Assembly: GCF_047729875.1 (NCBI RefSeq)
Contig: NZ_CP159826.1
Location: 2,480,001-2,544,000, forward strand
Source: Marimicrobium sp913061115
Lineage (GTDB): Bacteria > Pseudomonadota > Gammaproteobacteria > Pseudomonadales > Halieaceae
Length of the DNA stretch: 64,000 nucleotides
Direction of reading: 5' to 3'
The notes below the pieces were generated by a model that was not told where the DNA came from, made no database searches, and saw only the letters and a list, made by a program, of their open reading frames with translations. The position numbers and the translations under genes were made by a program. This document shows positions 1 through 9,710 of this stretch, piece after piece. The number at the start of each line of letters is the position of its first letter. The stretch's first letter is position 1.

Positions 1-1543
1 TGATATCGTACGTCACGCGGGAAACACCGGAAATCTCATTAATAATACGATTCGACGTGCGCTCGAGTAATTCATAGGGTAAGTGCGCCCATCGCGCAGT
101 CATGAAGTCCACGGTCTCTACTGCCCGCAGTGCAATAACATACTCATAGCGGCGCGCATCACCGACCACACCCACTGACTTCACCGGCAGGAAAACGGCA
201 AAGGCCTGGCTGGTTTTATGGTAATAATCGTCTCGGTGTAATTCCTCGATAAAAATGGCGTCTGCCAAGCGCAATAGGTCGGCATACTCCCTCTTCACTT
301 CGCCCAGAATCCGAACGCCCAAGCCCGGACCGGGAAAGGGGTGGCGATACACCATGTCATAGGGCAGGCCGAGTTCTAGGCCTATCCTGCGCACTTCATC
401 CTTGAACAATTCACGCAACGGCTCTACCAGTTCAAAACTCATATCATCTGGCAGTCCACCTACATTATGGTGCGACTTGATGTTATGGGCATTGCCGTTT
501 TTGCCTCCAGCGGACTCAATGACATCGGGATAGATTGTGCCCTGAGCCAGCCACTTCACCCCTGTCAGTTTCCCTGCTTCCTCGTCGAACACATCGATGA
601 AGGTATTACCGATGACTTTGCGTTTAGCTTCAGGATCAGAAACGCCTTTTAGTCTGCCTAGAAATAGTTCATCACAATCCCTGCGCAAGACCTTTACCCC
701 CATATTGCGCGCAAACATCTCCATCACCTGGTCGCCTTCATCCAGACGAAGTAATCCGTTATCCACAAACACACAGGTCAGCTGATCGCCAATTGCGCGA
801 TGCAACAGGGCCGCCACTACGGACGAATCCACACCGCCTGACAAACCCAACAGTACCTTGTCTGTACCTACCAGGGCTTTTACACGGGCGATAGCGTCGT
901 CAACAATGTTGGCGGGTGTCCAAAGCACCTCACAGCCACACTGCTCAAGTACAAAGTGTTCGAAGATACGAGCACCCTGTAAGGTATGGGTCACCTCAGG
1001 GTGAAACTGGATCCCGAAGAAGGGCTTGTCTTTATGTGCCATACCCGCGATGGGACAGCTCGGGGTTTCAGCCATCAATTCGAAGTCCGGCGGTAGCTCC
1101 ACCACTTTATCTCCGTGACTCATCCACACATCCAGCAGACCTCTGCCATCCTCGGCGGAATGATCGTAGATATCGTGCAACAATCTGCCATTGCCAACCT
1201 GCGTTATCTGGGCGTAGCCAAACTCGCTAACAGATGAACCGACCACTGTGCCACCAAATTGCACGGCCATAGTCTGCATGCCATAACATATCCCAAGCAC
1301 GGGTACGCCCAACGTGAAGACGCAGTCCGGGGCCCGCGGGGATCCTTCGTGAGCCACTGACTCTGGTCCGCCCGACAGGATGATCCCGCTAGGATTAAAC
1401 GCCAGCACATCTTCTTCGCTCACGTCAAAAGCCCGAATTTCACTGTACACACCCACTTCCCGAACCCGTCGGGCAATCAATTGCGTGTATTGCGAACCAA
1501 AATCCAGGATAAGGATTTTCTGGGCGTGAATGTCTGCGCTCAT
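1..1543 (-). CDS. guaA: GMP synthase (glutamine-hydrolysing), 3' end cut by window edge
   Basis: Converts XMP to GMP using glutamine and ATP, the last step of guanine nucleotide synthesis. The ATG at 1541-1543 opens a protein starting MSADIHAQKILILDFGSQYT. The class I amidotransferase domain shows GGPESV and the nucleophile motif GICYGMQTM (Cys near residue 87). The ATP-pyrophosphatase P-loop SGGVDSSV lies near residue 235, and the last visible residues, GVSRVTYDI, are close to the usual C-terminus. 514 codons are visible and roughly a dozen residues lie outside the window. It follows guaB by 105 bp on the same strand, the common guaBA operon. Confidence 0.97.
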   Translation of the reverse strand, partial: MSADIHAQKILILDFGSQYTQLIARRVREVGVYSEIRAFDVSEEDVLAFNPSGIILSGGPESVAHEGSPRAPDCVFTLGVPVLGICYGMQTMAVQFGGTVVGSSVSEFGYAQITQVGNGRLLHDIYDHSAEDGRGLLDVWMSHGDKVVELPPDFELMAETPSCPIAGMAHKDKPFFGIQFHPEVTHTLQGARIFEHFVLEQCGCEVLWTPANIVDDAIARVKALVGTDKVLLGLSGGVDSSVVAALLHRAIGDQLTCVFVDNGLLRLDEGDQVMEMFARNMGVKVLRRDCDELFLGRLKGVSDPEAKRKVIGNTFIDVFDEEAGKLTGVKWLAQGTIYPDVIESAGGKNGNAHNIKSHHNVGGLPDDMSFELVEPLRELFKDEVRRIGLELGLPYDMVYRHPFPGPGLGVRILGEVKREYADLLRLADAIFIEELHRDDYYHKTSQAFAVFLPVKSVGVVGDARRYEYVIALRAVETVDFMTARWAHLPYELLERTSNRIINEISGVSRVTYDI

Positions 1544-1648
1544 GGTGTGTCCTGACTGAAAAATCGGATGATCACTAATCCAGCAGCTACCACTGCCGGC
1601 AAGTGTGCCGCAACCGACACAGAGTCGGTAATGACGTTACTCAAAGCC

Positions 1649-3118
1649 CTAACTTACCGGATAGTTCGGCGCTTCCTTGGTAATCGACACGTCGTGCACA
1701 TGGCTCTCAGCCATGCCGGCGCTGGTGACGCGCACGAATTCAGGCTCGGTGCGCATGGCTTCCATGGACGCACTGCCTGTATACCCCATCGCAGAGCGCA
1801 CGCCTCCCATTAATTGATGAATGATACTGGAGACCGGTCCCTTATAGGGGACACGACCCTCGATACCTTCCGGAACGAGCTTTTCTGCGCCTCTGCTGGT
1901 GTCTTGAAAGTAGCGATCAGAGGAGCCCTGTGTCTGGGACATCGCGGCCAAAGAGCCCATTCCTCGATAGGCTTTATAGGTTCTACCCTGGTAGAGCTCC
2001 ACTTCTCCCGGGGCCTCTTCGGTACCGGCAAACATGCTACCGACCATGATCGAATGTGCTCCTGCCACAATCGCCTTCGCAATGTCGCCTGAGAATCGGA
2101 TACCGCCGTCAGCAATAACGGGGATACCCGTTCCTTTAAGCGCCTGACTTACGTCGGAGATAGCGGTGATCTGAGGCACCCCGGTACCGGTGACGATGCG
2201 CGTAGTACAAATGGAGCCGGGGCCGATACCCACCTTGACGCCATCCACACCGGCCTCTGCCAAAGCAACCGCGGCAGCGGCAGTCGCGATATTGCCACCG
2301 ATCACCTGCACCGAGGGAAAGCATTTCTTGATCATTTTGATTCTGTTGATCACATTGCGTGAATGTCCGTGCGCCGTATCCACCACGAGCACATCAACAC
2401 CCACAGCAACCAGCGCCTCTACCCGGTCATCCGTATCCGCACTAGTGCCAATCGACGCCCCCACACGGAGATGACCGTAGGAGTCTTTGCACGCAAGGGG
2501 GAAGCTCTCAGCCTTATCGAAATCCTTCACCGTGATCATGCCGCACAGATCAAAGGCATCGTTAACCACCAGCACTTTCTCAATACGGTGTCGATGGAGC
2601 AGCTCCTGCACTTGGGCCAGATCAGCGCCCTCCTTCACCGTCACCAGTTTATCGCGAGGCGTCATAATAGCGGAGACCAGCTTTTGTGGGTTAGATTCAA
2701 AGCGCACATCGCGACGCGTCACAATACCCACAAGATCCTCGCCGTTAAGCACAGGCACACCGGATATGCCATGAGCGCCCGTTAGAGCAATCAGTTCGGT
2801 GATAGTGGCCCCTTGCTGAATAGTAATGGGGTCCTTTACAACACCACTCTCGAACCTTTTAACCTTTCGAACCTGTTCCGCCTGTTCGGCGATCGTCATG
2901 CTTTTGTGGATAATGCCGATACCGCCTTCTTGGGCAAGAGCGATAGCCAGGCGAAACTCGGTCACCGTATCCATGGCGGCGGAGACAAGAGGGATATTCA
3001 GACTGATACCACGCGTGAGCTGCGTACACAGTGATACGTCGCCAGCAACGACCTCAGAATAGCCTGGAACCAATAGCACATCGTCAAAAGTAAGGGCTTC
3101 CTGAGCAATACGCAGCAT
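1649..3118 (-). CDS. guaB: Inosine-5'-monophosphate dehydrogenase
   Basis: Oxidises IMP to XMP with NAD+, the committed step to GMP. The 489-residue product starts MLRIAQEALTFDDVLLVPG, the family N-terminus. A longer in-frame reading exists, but this ATG at 3116-3118 has a GGAG about 10 bases upstream and matches the family. A pair of CBS domains (about residues 90-205) interrupts the TIM barrel. The catalytic Cys loop GPGSICTTRIV lies near residue 300, followed by the GGIRFSGD phosphate loop and the mobile flap. First gene of the guaBA operon; a good sigma-70 promoter sits at 3160-3188. Confidence 0.97.
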   Translation of the reverse strand: MLRIAQEALTFDDVLLVPGYSEVVAGDVSLCTQLTRGISLNIPLVSAAMDTVTEFRLAIALAQEGGIGIIHKSMTIAEQAEQVRKVKRFESGVVKDPITIQQGATITELIALTGAHGISGVPVLNGEDLVGIVTRRDVRFESNPQKLVSAIMTPRDKLVTVKEGADLAQVQELLHRHRIEKVLVVNDAFDLCGMITVKDFDKAESFPLACKDSYGHLRVGASIGTSADTDDRVEALVAVGVDVLVVDTAHGHSRNVINRIKMIKKCFPSVQVIGGNIATAAAAVALAEAGVDGVKVGIGPGSICTTRIVTGTGVPQITAISDVSQALKGTGIPVIADGGIRFSGDIAKAIVAGAHSIMVGSMFAGTEEAPGEVELYQGRTYKAYRGMGSLAAMSQTQGSSDRYFQDTSRGAEKLVPEGIEGRVPYKGPVSSIIHQLMGGVRSAMGYTGSASMEAMRTEPEFVRVTSAGMAESHVHDVSITKEAPNYPVS

Positions 3119-3159
3119 AAGGGTGGCTCTCCAGCTAGTGAGGATGAATAGAACCCGCA

Positions 3160-3188
3160 AGTATAAATACAAGTGCACAGGATCACAA
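3160..3188 (-). promoter_or_regulatory. Sigma-70 promoter of guaBA
   Basis: Read on the minus strand, TTGTGA (3188-3183) and TATACT (3165-3160) are separated by 17 bases, with a G/C-containing stretch after the -10. The predicted start is about 35 bases before the guaB ATG. Promoters of guaB are often growth-rate controlled, but no operator (PurR-like) was identified here. Confidence 0.6.
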
Positions 3189-3282
3189 TTAGCAGAGCGT
3201 CAGAAAGCAAGCGAATGCGCTTTAAAACGGAATAAAGTACACTGCCCGATCAAGAAAAAGACAAAGCTGAGTCCACCGTCCA

Positions 3283-4644
3283 TTGAGCACCCCATTTACA
3301 TCTAGTAACACACCCCCGATGCTCACTGTCAGCCAGCTCAACAGGCAGGCCAAGACGCTGCTGGACAGTCACTTTGACTTTGTCTGGGTCGAGGGCGAAA
3401 TCAGTAACTTTGCTGCCCCTTCCTCCGGACATTGGTACTTCTCTTTGAAGGATGGCAACGCCCAGGTGCGTTGCGCGATGTTCAAAAATCGCAACCAGCG
3501 AGTGAAGTTTACACCCTCAAATGGAGACGCTATACGCCTGCGTTGCCGGGTATCACTCTATGAAGGCCGAGGTGAGTTTCAGTTAATTGTCGAACACCTG
3601 GAGCACGCCGGTGCTGGGGCACTGCAGGCCGCATTTGAACAACTCAAGGCCAAATTACTGGCAGAAGGGCTGTTTGAATCAGTGCGCAAGCAGCCCTTGC
3701 CCACATCTGTATCACATCTGGGTGTCATTACCTCCCCCACCGGTGCCGCTATTCACGACATACTCACTATTCTTAAGCGACGTTGCCCAGCAATCGATGT
3801 GCTCCTGCTCCCCGTACCTGTGCAGGGCGAAGGTGCGGCAGCACTGATCGCCAGCGCCATTGACCGGGCGAATCGGTGGCAAAAGGAAGGCAAAATACAG
3901 TTAGATGCGCTGATTATAGGTCGCGGTGGTGGCTCACTCGAGGATCTGTGGGCGTTCAATGAGGAAATAGTCGCTCGCGCCATCGCCGCCAGTGAATTAC
4001 CTGTCGTCAGCGCCGTCGGGCACGAAGTGGACTTTAGTATTGCCGATATGGCCGCAGATCGTCGGGCCGCCACCCCATCGGCAGCCGCGGAACTCTTGAG
4101 CCCTGACCAGCACGAGTGGCAGCAGCGTCTGCAAACAACAGAGGGGAATTTAGTGCGCGCGATCCAGCGCAAGCTCGCCGCTGTGACAACCCACCTCACT
4201 CACTTAAGTCAGCGCTTGAAACACCCCGGAGCGCAGCTTCGGGAGCGTGCTCAGCGCCTCGATGAGCTCGAGCAGCGCTTGCTACTGGCCCAAAAAAACG
4301 TGTTGCTGAGACATCGTGGAGCAGTAGCACTCCTGGAAAACCGCGTCATGGCGCAATCACCGCTCCCCCGACTAGAACAGCTACAACGCGACACCCTGCT
4401 CCGCCGGAAACAGCTGGAGACTGCCATGCGGCAGCGTTTACAGGACTGCGGAAATCGGCTGACCCATATGGCGCAGATGCTTGACTCCCTGAGCCCACTA
4501 GGCACGCTGCAGCGCGGTTACGCAATTGTGACGGACAGTAACGGCTTGGTGGTTCGGGAAGCTGGCAGCGTTTCAATTGGGGATGAAATTGAGGCCAGAG
4601 TGGCCAACGGCCGTCTAGGCCTAACGGTCAAGCGTGTAGATTGA
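3283..4644 (+). CDS. xseA: Exodeoxyribonuclease VII large subunit
   Basis: Large subunit of the ssDNA exonuclease that trims single strands to oligonucleotides; it works with XseB, which is not nearby. An N-terminal OB fold (MLTVSQLNRQAK, VWVEGEISNF) is followed by the catalytic core with GRGGGSLEDLWAFNEE and the HEVDFSIADMAADRRAATPSAAAE segment, then a long coiled coil and the GYAIVTD tail. The TTG at 3283 gives 453 residues, close to the E. coli length; the ATG at 3319 is an alternative. Neither has a clear ribosome-binding site. It is divergent from guaB. Confidence 0.95.
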   Translation: MSTPFTSSNTPPMLTVSQLNRQAKTLLDSHFDFVWVEGEISNFAAPSSGHWYFSLKDGNAQVRCAMFKNRNQRVKFTPSNGDAIRLRCRVSLYEGRGEFQLIVEHLEHAGAGALQAAFEQLKAKLLAEGLFESVRKQPLPTSVSHLGVITSPTGAAIHDILTILKRRCPAIDVLLLPVPVQGEGAAALIASAIDRANRWQKEGKIQLDALIIGRGGGSLEDLWAFNEEIVARAIAASELPVVSAVGHEVDFSIADMAADRRAATPSAAAELLSPDQHEWQQRLQTTEGNLVRAIQRKLAAVTTHLTHLSQRLKHPGAQLRERAQRLDELEQRLLLAQKNVLLRHRGAVALLENRVMAQSPLPRLEQLQRDTLLRRKQLETAMRQRLQDCGNRLTHMAQMLDSLSPLGTLQRGYAIVTDSNGLVVREAGSVSIGDEIEARVANGRLGLTVKRVD

Positions 4645-4795
4645 GCTGAGAGCACCCACATTACGCCCTTGGGCTATAGAGGCATCGCAAATGACTCAAA
4701 CGGAGCCAGCGCGGCGACGGTGAACCGGCAAGAAGACCTGGGCTTCAAACCAAAGCGGGATTACCGCAACTCGGGCAGGAACAAATAAAAACTGC

Positions 4796-5443
4796 CTAAT
4801 ACTTCGCCGGCAATCGGGAATTAATAATAATGTGCCGACCCTCGAACCTTATGTACTCACCAATCGTGAGATCTTTGAGGATTCGGGCCACCATCTCTCG
4901 TGACGCACCCACACGGTCGGCAATATCCTGCTGCGTCAGTTTCTCGGGTATATAGAGAGAGCCGTCACCGCGCTCTTCAGAAAGGTCCATCAAGACATTG
5001 GCCACACGGCCATAAACATCCTGCAGGGCAAGGCTTTTGACATCAGCCGTCAATTTGCGCACACGCTGTGCGAGATTGCGCACCAATTGGCGACCAATAT
5101 TCGGATGATTATCCAACACCCGGTTAAAGTCTTCCTTGTAGATAATACAAAAACTGGACTTTTCTACCGTGCGAACAGAGGCAGAGCGTGTCGAGTCATC
5201 TAGCAGAGCCAACTCACCGAAATAATCTCCGGCGGCCTGAGTGTTCATAATGAACTCCTTGCCGTTTTTGTCGCTGCAGTAAACCTTAACCTTGCCGCTT
5301 TCAATCACAAATAGCGAATCTGCCGGATCGTTTTCATGGATAACCACTGTATTTTTAGGAAACGACCGACTTGTACTACTGGCGACCAACGCATTCAGCT
5401 CTTCCGCCGCCAGGCCCCGAAATATTTCAACTTGCTGCAACAT
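4796..5443 (-). CDS. Crp/Fnr-family transcriptional regulator
   Basis: 215 residues. An N-terminal cyclic-nucleotide-binding barrel (about 10-125) contains the phosphate-binding cassette GELALLDDSTRSASV. The Glu and the Arg-Ser pair that contact cAMP in CRP are retained. A C-terminal winged helix (about 155-205) has the recognition region LTQQDIADRVGASREMVARI. No Fnr-type cysteine cluster is present. It is divergent from a locus encoding a class III nucleotide cyclase (5715-7157), so a cyclic nucleotide is a plausible ligand; this is inference. The 151 bp between its stop and xseA shows no clear feature. Confidence 0.88.
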   Translation of the reverse strand: MLQQVEIFRGLAAEELNALVASSTSRSFPKNTVVIHENDPADSLFVIESGKVKVYCSDKNGKEFIMNTQAAGDYFGELALLDDSTRSASVRTVEKSSFCIIYKEDFNRVLDNHPNIGRQLVRNLAQRVRKLTADVKSLALQDVYGRVANVLMDLSEERGDGSLYIPEKLTQQDIADRVGASREMVARILKDLTIGEYIRFEGRHIIINSRLPAKY

Positions 5444-5714
5444 TTAGTACACCTAATCCCTATACTCAGTGCTATAGATAGTACCTCAAAGTTTTAGCAA
5501 AACGCACCCTTGAGAGCAAAATTGGTATGCCACTTTTATAACAGGGGCCTATTTGACGTGTCTAAAGCTCCCAACTGCTCGTTGTAACCCACTTGAGCCA
5601 AAAATTGGAAGGATAAGTACAGTGTGCGTGTGCCACCATATTGTTACACTCTGGGCACCTAGACTCGATGGAACTGTGGCCCTGCATGCGCAGAATCGCC
5701 CGACACACTAACCC

Positions 5715-7157
5715 ATGACCATCAACACCAGCCCAACCCCAGAATGGATCGACCATATGCGACGCGACTTCGAGGCGTTGCGGCAAGAGTTTTCCATCCA
5801 CCAGGACCATCTGGGCGAGCTGACACTGGGCGATTTCACCCACATTTTTGACGCCGCCAGCCGCCTTGAACAAATGCTGGATACGTCAGAGCTCGCCACC
5901 CATAGTCACGATCTCATGAATGTATTGACGGCGCTGCGCGGCTACGCAGAAATGTTGCGTGAGGATATCGGTGCATCACACTCAAACCTCGATGCCATAC
6001 TGTCATCGCTGCTAGAGTCGGTACAGGCTGCACACAACGGCAGCACCGTGCAGTCCGCCAATCAAAGTCGGGACATTCAATCGGATCCAGGGTTTATCCT
6101 GGCTGTCGATGATCGACAGGAAAACCGAGAGCTGGTCGCGAGAAATCTGTCCCGCATTGGGCACATTGTCATCACCGCCGCCAGCGGTGAAGAGGCACTG
6201 CGTGCACTAGAGCAAAGTGATGTAGATGTGGTTCTACTGGATTTAATAATGCCGGGCATGAACGGCCACGAGGTCCTGCGCCGCATCAAGGAGCATCCCG
6301 AGTGGAGAGCCACGCCCGTTATTGTAATCTCGGGGAGCCAGGATATGGACGGCATCATCGAGTGCATTGAGGCTGGAGCCGACGACTATTTATTCAAGCC
6401 GTTTAATCCCGTGCTGCTGCAGGCTCGCATCAAAGCCGGAATAGAGCGCAAGCGCTGGCACGATAAGGAGCAACAGTATCGCCTCCAACTGGAACGCAAT
6501 GAAAAATTTATCCGAGCAACTTTTGGGCGTTATCTCTCCGACGAGATCGTGACCGACATCTTGGAGCGCCCGGAAGGACTAGAACTCGGTGGGGACCTGC
6601 GCAGAGTCAGCATTATGTTATCTGATATACGCGGCTTCACTTCTCTCAGTGAAAACCTCGCACCGGCTCAAGTTGTCTCGATGCTCAACCGATATCTAGG
6701 GGTCATGACAGACATCATCATGGCCCATCATGGCACCATAGACGAATTTATTGGCGATGCTATTCTGGCTGTTTTTGGCGCGCCTCAGTACAGAGATGAT
6801 GATGCAGATCGTGCCGTAAAGTGTGCCCTTGCGATGCAGGCTGCCATGGCTGACATCAATGCCCTCAACGAAGCCGAAGGATTTCCGGCCATCAGCACGG
6901 GCATCGCCATTAATACGGGCGATGTCATTGCGGGCAACATCGGCTCTGAGAGGCGTAGCAAGTACGGTTTTGTAGGGCACCCCATGAACGTAACCTCTCG
7001 TATTGAGGATGTCACTGCCGGCGACGAAATCCTGATCTCAGAAAGCACGCTGCAAAGCCTCAAGGGCAATTATCGATTGGGTCGCAGTGAGCAGATAAAT
7101 GTTAAAGGCATCGATGAAACCATCCTCGTCCATCAGGTCGCCGGAGAAAAAACATGA
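5715..7157 (+). CDS. DHp-like / receiver / class III nucleotide cyclase
   Basis: 480 residues with three parts. Residues about 45-100 resemble a histidine-kinase dimerisation helix (THSHDLMNVLTALRGYAEML). Residues 128-250 are a receiver domain (ILAVDDRQENREL, phospho-acceptor Asp in VVLLDLIMPGMNG, switch Lys in YLFKPFNP). Residues 270-475 are a class III adenylate/guanylate cyclase with the two metal Asp in MLSDIRGFTSLSE and EFIGDAILAVFGAP. The residues that usually pick ATP (Lys and Asp) are Glu and His here (DEFIGDAI, GFVGHPMN), so the nucleotide is uncertain. ATG at 5715; its stop overlaps the next start by ATGA. The 271-bp upstream gap is shared with the Crp-like gene. Confidence 0.9.
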   Translation: MTINTSPTPEWIDHMRRDFEALRQEFSIHQDHLGELTLGDFTHIFDAASRLEQMLDTSELATHSHDLMNVLTALRGYAEMLREDIGASHSNLDAILSSLLESVQAAHNGSTVQSANQSRDIQSDPGFILAVDDRQENRELVARNLSRIGHIVITAASGEEALRALEQSDVDVVLLDLIMPGMNGHEVLRRIKEHPEWRATPVIVISGSQDMDGIIECIEAGADDYLFKPFNPVLLQARIKAGIERKRWHDKEQQYRLQLERNEKFIRATFGRYLSDEIVTDILERPEGLELGGDLRRVSIMLSDIRGFTSLSENLAPAQVVSMLNRYLGVMTDIIMAHHGTIDEFIGDAILAVFGAPQYRDDDADRAVKCALAMQAAMADINALNEAEGFPAISTGIAINTGDVIAGNIGSERRSKYGFVGHPMNVTSRIEDVTAGDEILISESTLQSLKGNYRLGRSEQINVKGIDETILVHQVAGEKT

Positions 7158-7528
7158 CTGCGGGCCAGCGCATTCTGCTTGTGGAAGATAATGAGCTCAA
7201 TCGCAACATGATGGTTCGACGACTGAATCGCGCTGGACTCGAAGTCATCACCGCCGGTAACGGTCAACAGGCTCTGGATATCATGCACGCGGAGCAACCC
7301 AGTGTGGTCTTAATGGATATGAACCTGCCTGTCCTCGACGGCTGGGCCGCCAGTCGCAGGGCAAAAGAAGATGAGAGCATCCGAGATATCCCCATTATTG
7401 CCCTCACCGCGCACGCCACGGAAGCTCACAGAGTGTACGCCATGGAAGCCGGTTGTGATGACTACGCCACCAAGCCAGTGGACTTTCCGGGTTTACTCAC
7501 CAAGATACGGGAGCTTACTCGCGCATGA
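7154..7528 (+). CDS. Single-domain CheY-like response regulator
   Basis: 124 residues forming just a receiver domain: acidic pocket ILLVEDNELNRNMM, phospho-acceptor Asp in VVLMDMNLPVLDGW, the Thr of IIALTAH and the Lys of YATKPVDFPGL. It has no output domain, so it probably passes phosphate or acts on a protein partner. ATGA overlaps at both ends join it to the cyclase before it and the histidine kinase after it, so the three are almost certainly co-translated and the kinase is the likely phosphodonor. Confidence 0.92.
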   Translation: MTAGQRILLVEDNELNRNMMVRRLNRAGLEVITAGNGQQALDIMHAEQPSVVLMDMNLPVLDGWAASRRAKEDESIRDIPIIALTAHATEAHRVYAMEAGCDDYATKPVDFPGLLTKIRELTRA

Positions 7529-9054
7529 GCTTACGTCGTCAACTCACCCTCTCGCTGGTCATTATACTGGTGCTTTTTGCAGTCAATGTGGGGACACACT
7601 TCTGGGGCAGCTATGCCCGAAATGAGAGCATGCTAGCCTACCGGAATTCTGTTTCCGCGGCCCAGCTGTCTACAGAAGTGGAGCAACTATTAGAAGATCA
7701 GCGACAGCAAATACTCATACTGGCCGCATTGCGCGATACCACCGAGGAGCGACTGGGAGATGCCGAGTTGCAGCGGGCTGAAGATGCGCTAGTCGTTATC
7801 AACCAAAAAATTCAGAAACTCGGCAAGTTGAGCCGAGGTGTGACTGGACTCAACTATGACTTGCTCTGGCAGAGTAGCAGCAATTTGCTCAAACGCTGGC
7901 TGAAGTTCTACCGGAGCTACAACGACCCAACATTCCAAATGAACATGAATGATCCTCTACCCTTTCTTCAGGCTAGTCAGCGCCTCAGTGAACTGGAACA
8001 ACGACAAGAATTTATTGCAGCACAACGCTCGGATATTATTGATCGCACTATTGATCTGACTGACCGCATTACGGTCATCGGCTTTTTTTCCTCCATATTC
8101 CTCACCGCGACTCTGGGATATTTTTTACTGAGCTATACCAATACGTCATTAAAAAGGCTGAAAAAAGGTACCGAACGTTTTGGAAGTGGCGACCTCAACT
8201 ATCGCATTGACAATATCGATGACACCGGAGAACTAGGCGATCTAGCAGATGCATTCAATGACATGTCAGACAAGTTGCGTAATGCTATTTACGATGTGCG
8301 CAAGGCCAGAGATTCCGCCGACGAGGCCAACGCGGCCAAAAGTATGTTTCTGGCCAACGTCAGCCACGAACTGCGCACTCCACTGAATGCCATTATTGGC
8401 TACAGCGAGCTGTTACATGATGAAATGGACGATAAAAGTGAGATAAACCGCCCACAGTTTCAACAGGATCTAGGCACTATTATTCACTCCGGTCGGCAAC
8501 TACTCTCTCTCATTGATGACATTCTGGATTTATCAAAAATTGAGACAGGGAAAATGTCCCTACACTGTGAGACATTCAATCCCACAGTCATTATTAAACA
8601 GGCGTGTGACGTTTTGGCACCGCTGTTAAGAAGTAACCATAATGAGTTGAGAATCAGCGGCTTGGAAGAATTACCTGCGCTTTACAACGATGCCGCAAAA
8701 TTCAGACAAATTTTCACCAACCTACTAAGCAATGCCAACAAATTCACCCAGGATGGCCATATCAGCGTCAGCGCGCAGGAGGTGCCTGAACGACCAGGCT
8801 GGATAACCTTTACCGTAGAGGATACGGGTATAGGCATCACCAGCGACCAAATGTCCTACGTGTTCGATGCTTTCGTTCAAGCCGAGTCGTCTACCAGTGC
8901 GAACTATGGGGGTACGGGGCTGGGGCTGGCGATCTCACGCGACTTTTGCATGTTGATGGGAGGAAGCATAACGGTAGAAAGCGAAATCGGCGTTGGCTCG
9001 AGTTTCACGGTACTGATTCCTACTGACCCAGAATTAACTCACGCAGCCGCTTAA
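7525..9054 (+). CDS. Membrane sensor histidine kinase (HAMP-HisKA-HATPase)
   Basis: 509 residues. TM1 (about 5-28) and TM2 (about 187-208) flank a roughly 155-residue, mostly helical periplasmic sensor of unknown ligand. A HAMP linker follows (about 208-260), then HisKA with the phospho-His in NVSHELRTPLNAIIGYSELL, and an HATPase domain with DTGIGI and GGTGLGLAIS. There is no fused receiver; the single-domain receiver encoded just upstream probably fills that role. The 3' end overlaps the convergent lipoprotein gene by 35 bp. Confidence 0.93.
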   Translation: MSLRRQLTLSLVIILVLFAVNVGTHFWGSYARNESMLAYRNSVSAAQLSTEVEQLLEDQRQQILILAALRDTTEERLGDAELQRAEDALVVINQKIQKLGKLSRGVTGLNYDLLWQSSSNLLKRWLKFYRSYNDPTFQMNMNDPLPFLQASQRLSELEQRQEFIAAQRSDIIDRTIDLTDRITVIGFFSSIFLTATLGYFLLSYTNTSLKRLKKGTERFGSGDLNYRIDNIDDTGELGDLADAFNDMSDKLRNAIYDVRKARDSADEANAAKSMFLANVSHELRTPLNAIIGYSELLHDEMDDKSEINRPQFQQDLGTIIHSGRQLLSLIDDILDLSKIETGKMSLHCETFNPTVIIKQACDVLAPLLRSNHNELRISGLEELPALYNDAAKFRQIFTNLLSNANKFTQDGHISVSAQEVPERPGWITFTVEDTGIGITSDQMSYVFDAFVQAESSTSANYGGTGLGLAISRDFCMLMGGSITVESEIGVGSSFTVLIPTDPELTHAAA

Positions 9055-9589
9055 GCGCTTCCTCACGCTTTTCCAGATTCTCGCTGAGGTCATCCTTTTC
9101 GTTCTGCAGCTCGTCGATGTAGTCATGTAACTCCACCAATACTGCCAACGTTCCGCCCAAGATCAGAACTTGCTGGTTCAGCTCGATTCCTTCAGGCACC
9201 CGTCTCATTAGGCGACGATAGGCATCAGCCGCAGCTCTCCAATTGTAGTAGGGGCTGTCGGGCAACATCTTTTCATAAGCGATGGCAATGCCCGCCTCCC
9301 AGTCCGCCCCGGGGGATGATTCAAGGCGCTGATATCGTCTGAAGTAGTTTACCGCCTCAACATTATCACCTGCCACCATCGCACTAAAACCTTTCTCCAG
9401 ATAGGTATAATCTACGCCTACATTCTGGTCGTCGACACAGGGTGCTAGGGTCTGATCAGGAAGGTTAAGGGTAATTTCATTAGACGATGACACTTGCGGC
9501 GAGTCGATTGCAGGAGACCCAGATGCGCACGCCTGTAGCAATAAAACAATGACACCTAGTACAAAAAAGGAAACGCGAGTCAAAAACAA
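9020..9589 (-). CDS. Predicted outer-membrane lipoprotein with TPR-like and coiled-coil regions
   Basis: Starting at the TTG at 9589, which has GAGG 8 bases upstream, gives 189 residues with a compact signal peptide (FLTRVSFFVLGVIVLLLQAC) and a lipobox LLQAC for lipidation at Cys. A longer reading to 9637 puts an unlikely stretch before it. The mature part has a TPR-like helical segment (YTYLEKGFSAMVAGDNVEAV) and ends in a charged coiled coil (DELQNEKDDLSENLEKREE). I do not recognise a named family. It is convergent with, and overlaps, the histidine kinase gene; a role in that signalling unit is only a guess. Confidence 0.75.
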   Translation of the reverse strand: MFLTRVSFFVLGVIVLLLQACASGSPAIDSPQVSSSNEITLNLPDQTLAPCVDDQNVGVDYTYLEKGFSAMVAGDNVEAVNYFRRYQRLESSPGADWEAGIAIAYEKMLPDSPYYNWRAAADAYRRLMRRVPEGIELNQQVLILGGTLAVLVELHDYIDELQNEKDDLSENLEKREEALKRLRELILGQ

Positions 9590-9710
9590 TACTGTGTCCT
9601 CAAAGTAAACCACCACCGCCGAGTGTAGCGCATTCAAAATCCCGCTGACAGCTCAATCGAGAGCCTCCTGCACGGGCGCCATAATCTCGGAGCTCACACG
9701 CCGGAGGCAC

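Noticed and set aside
2363..2785. Plus-strand 140-codon open frame opposite guaB
   Set aside because: It lies wholly antisense to a conserved enzyme gene and has no recognisable motif.
5562..5873. Minus-strand 103-codon frame upstream of the cyclase
   Set aside because: It runs antisense into the cyclase gene and has no ribosome-binding site or motif.
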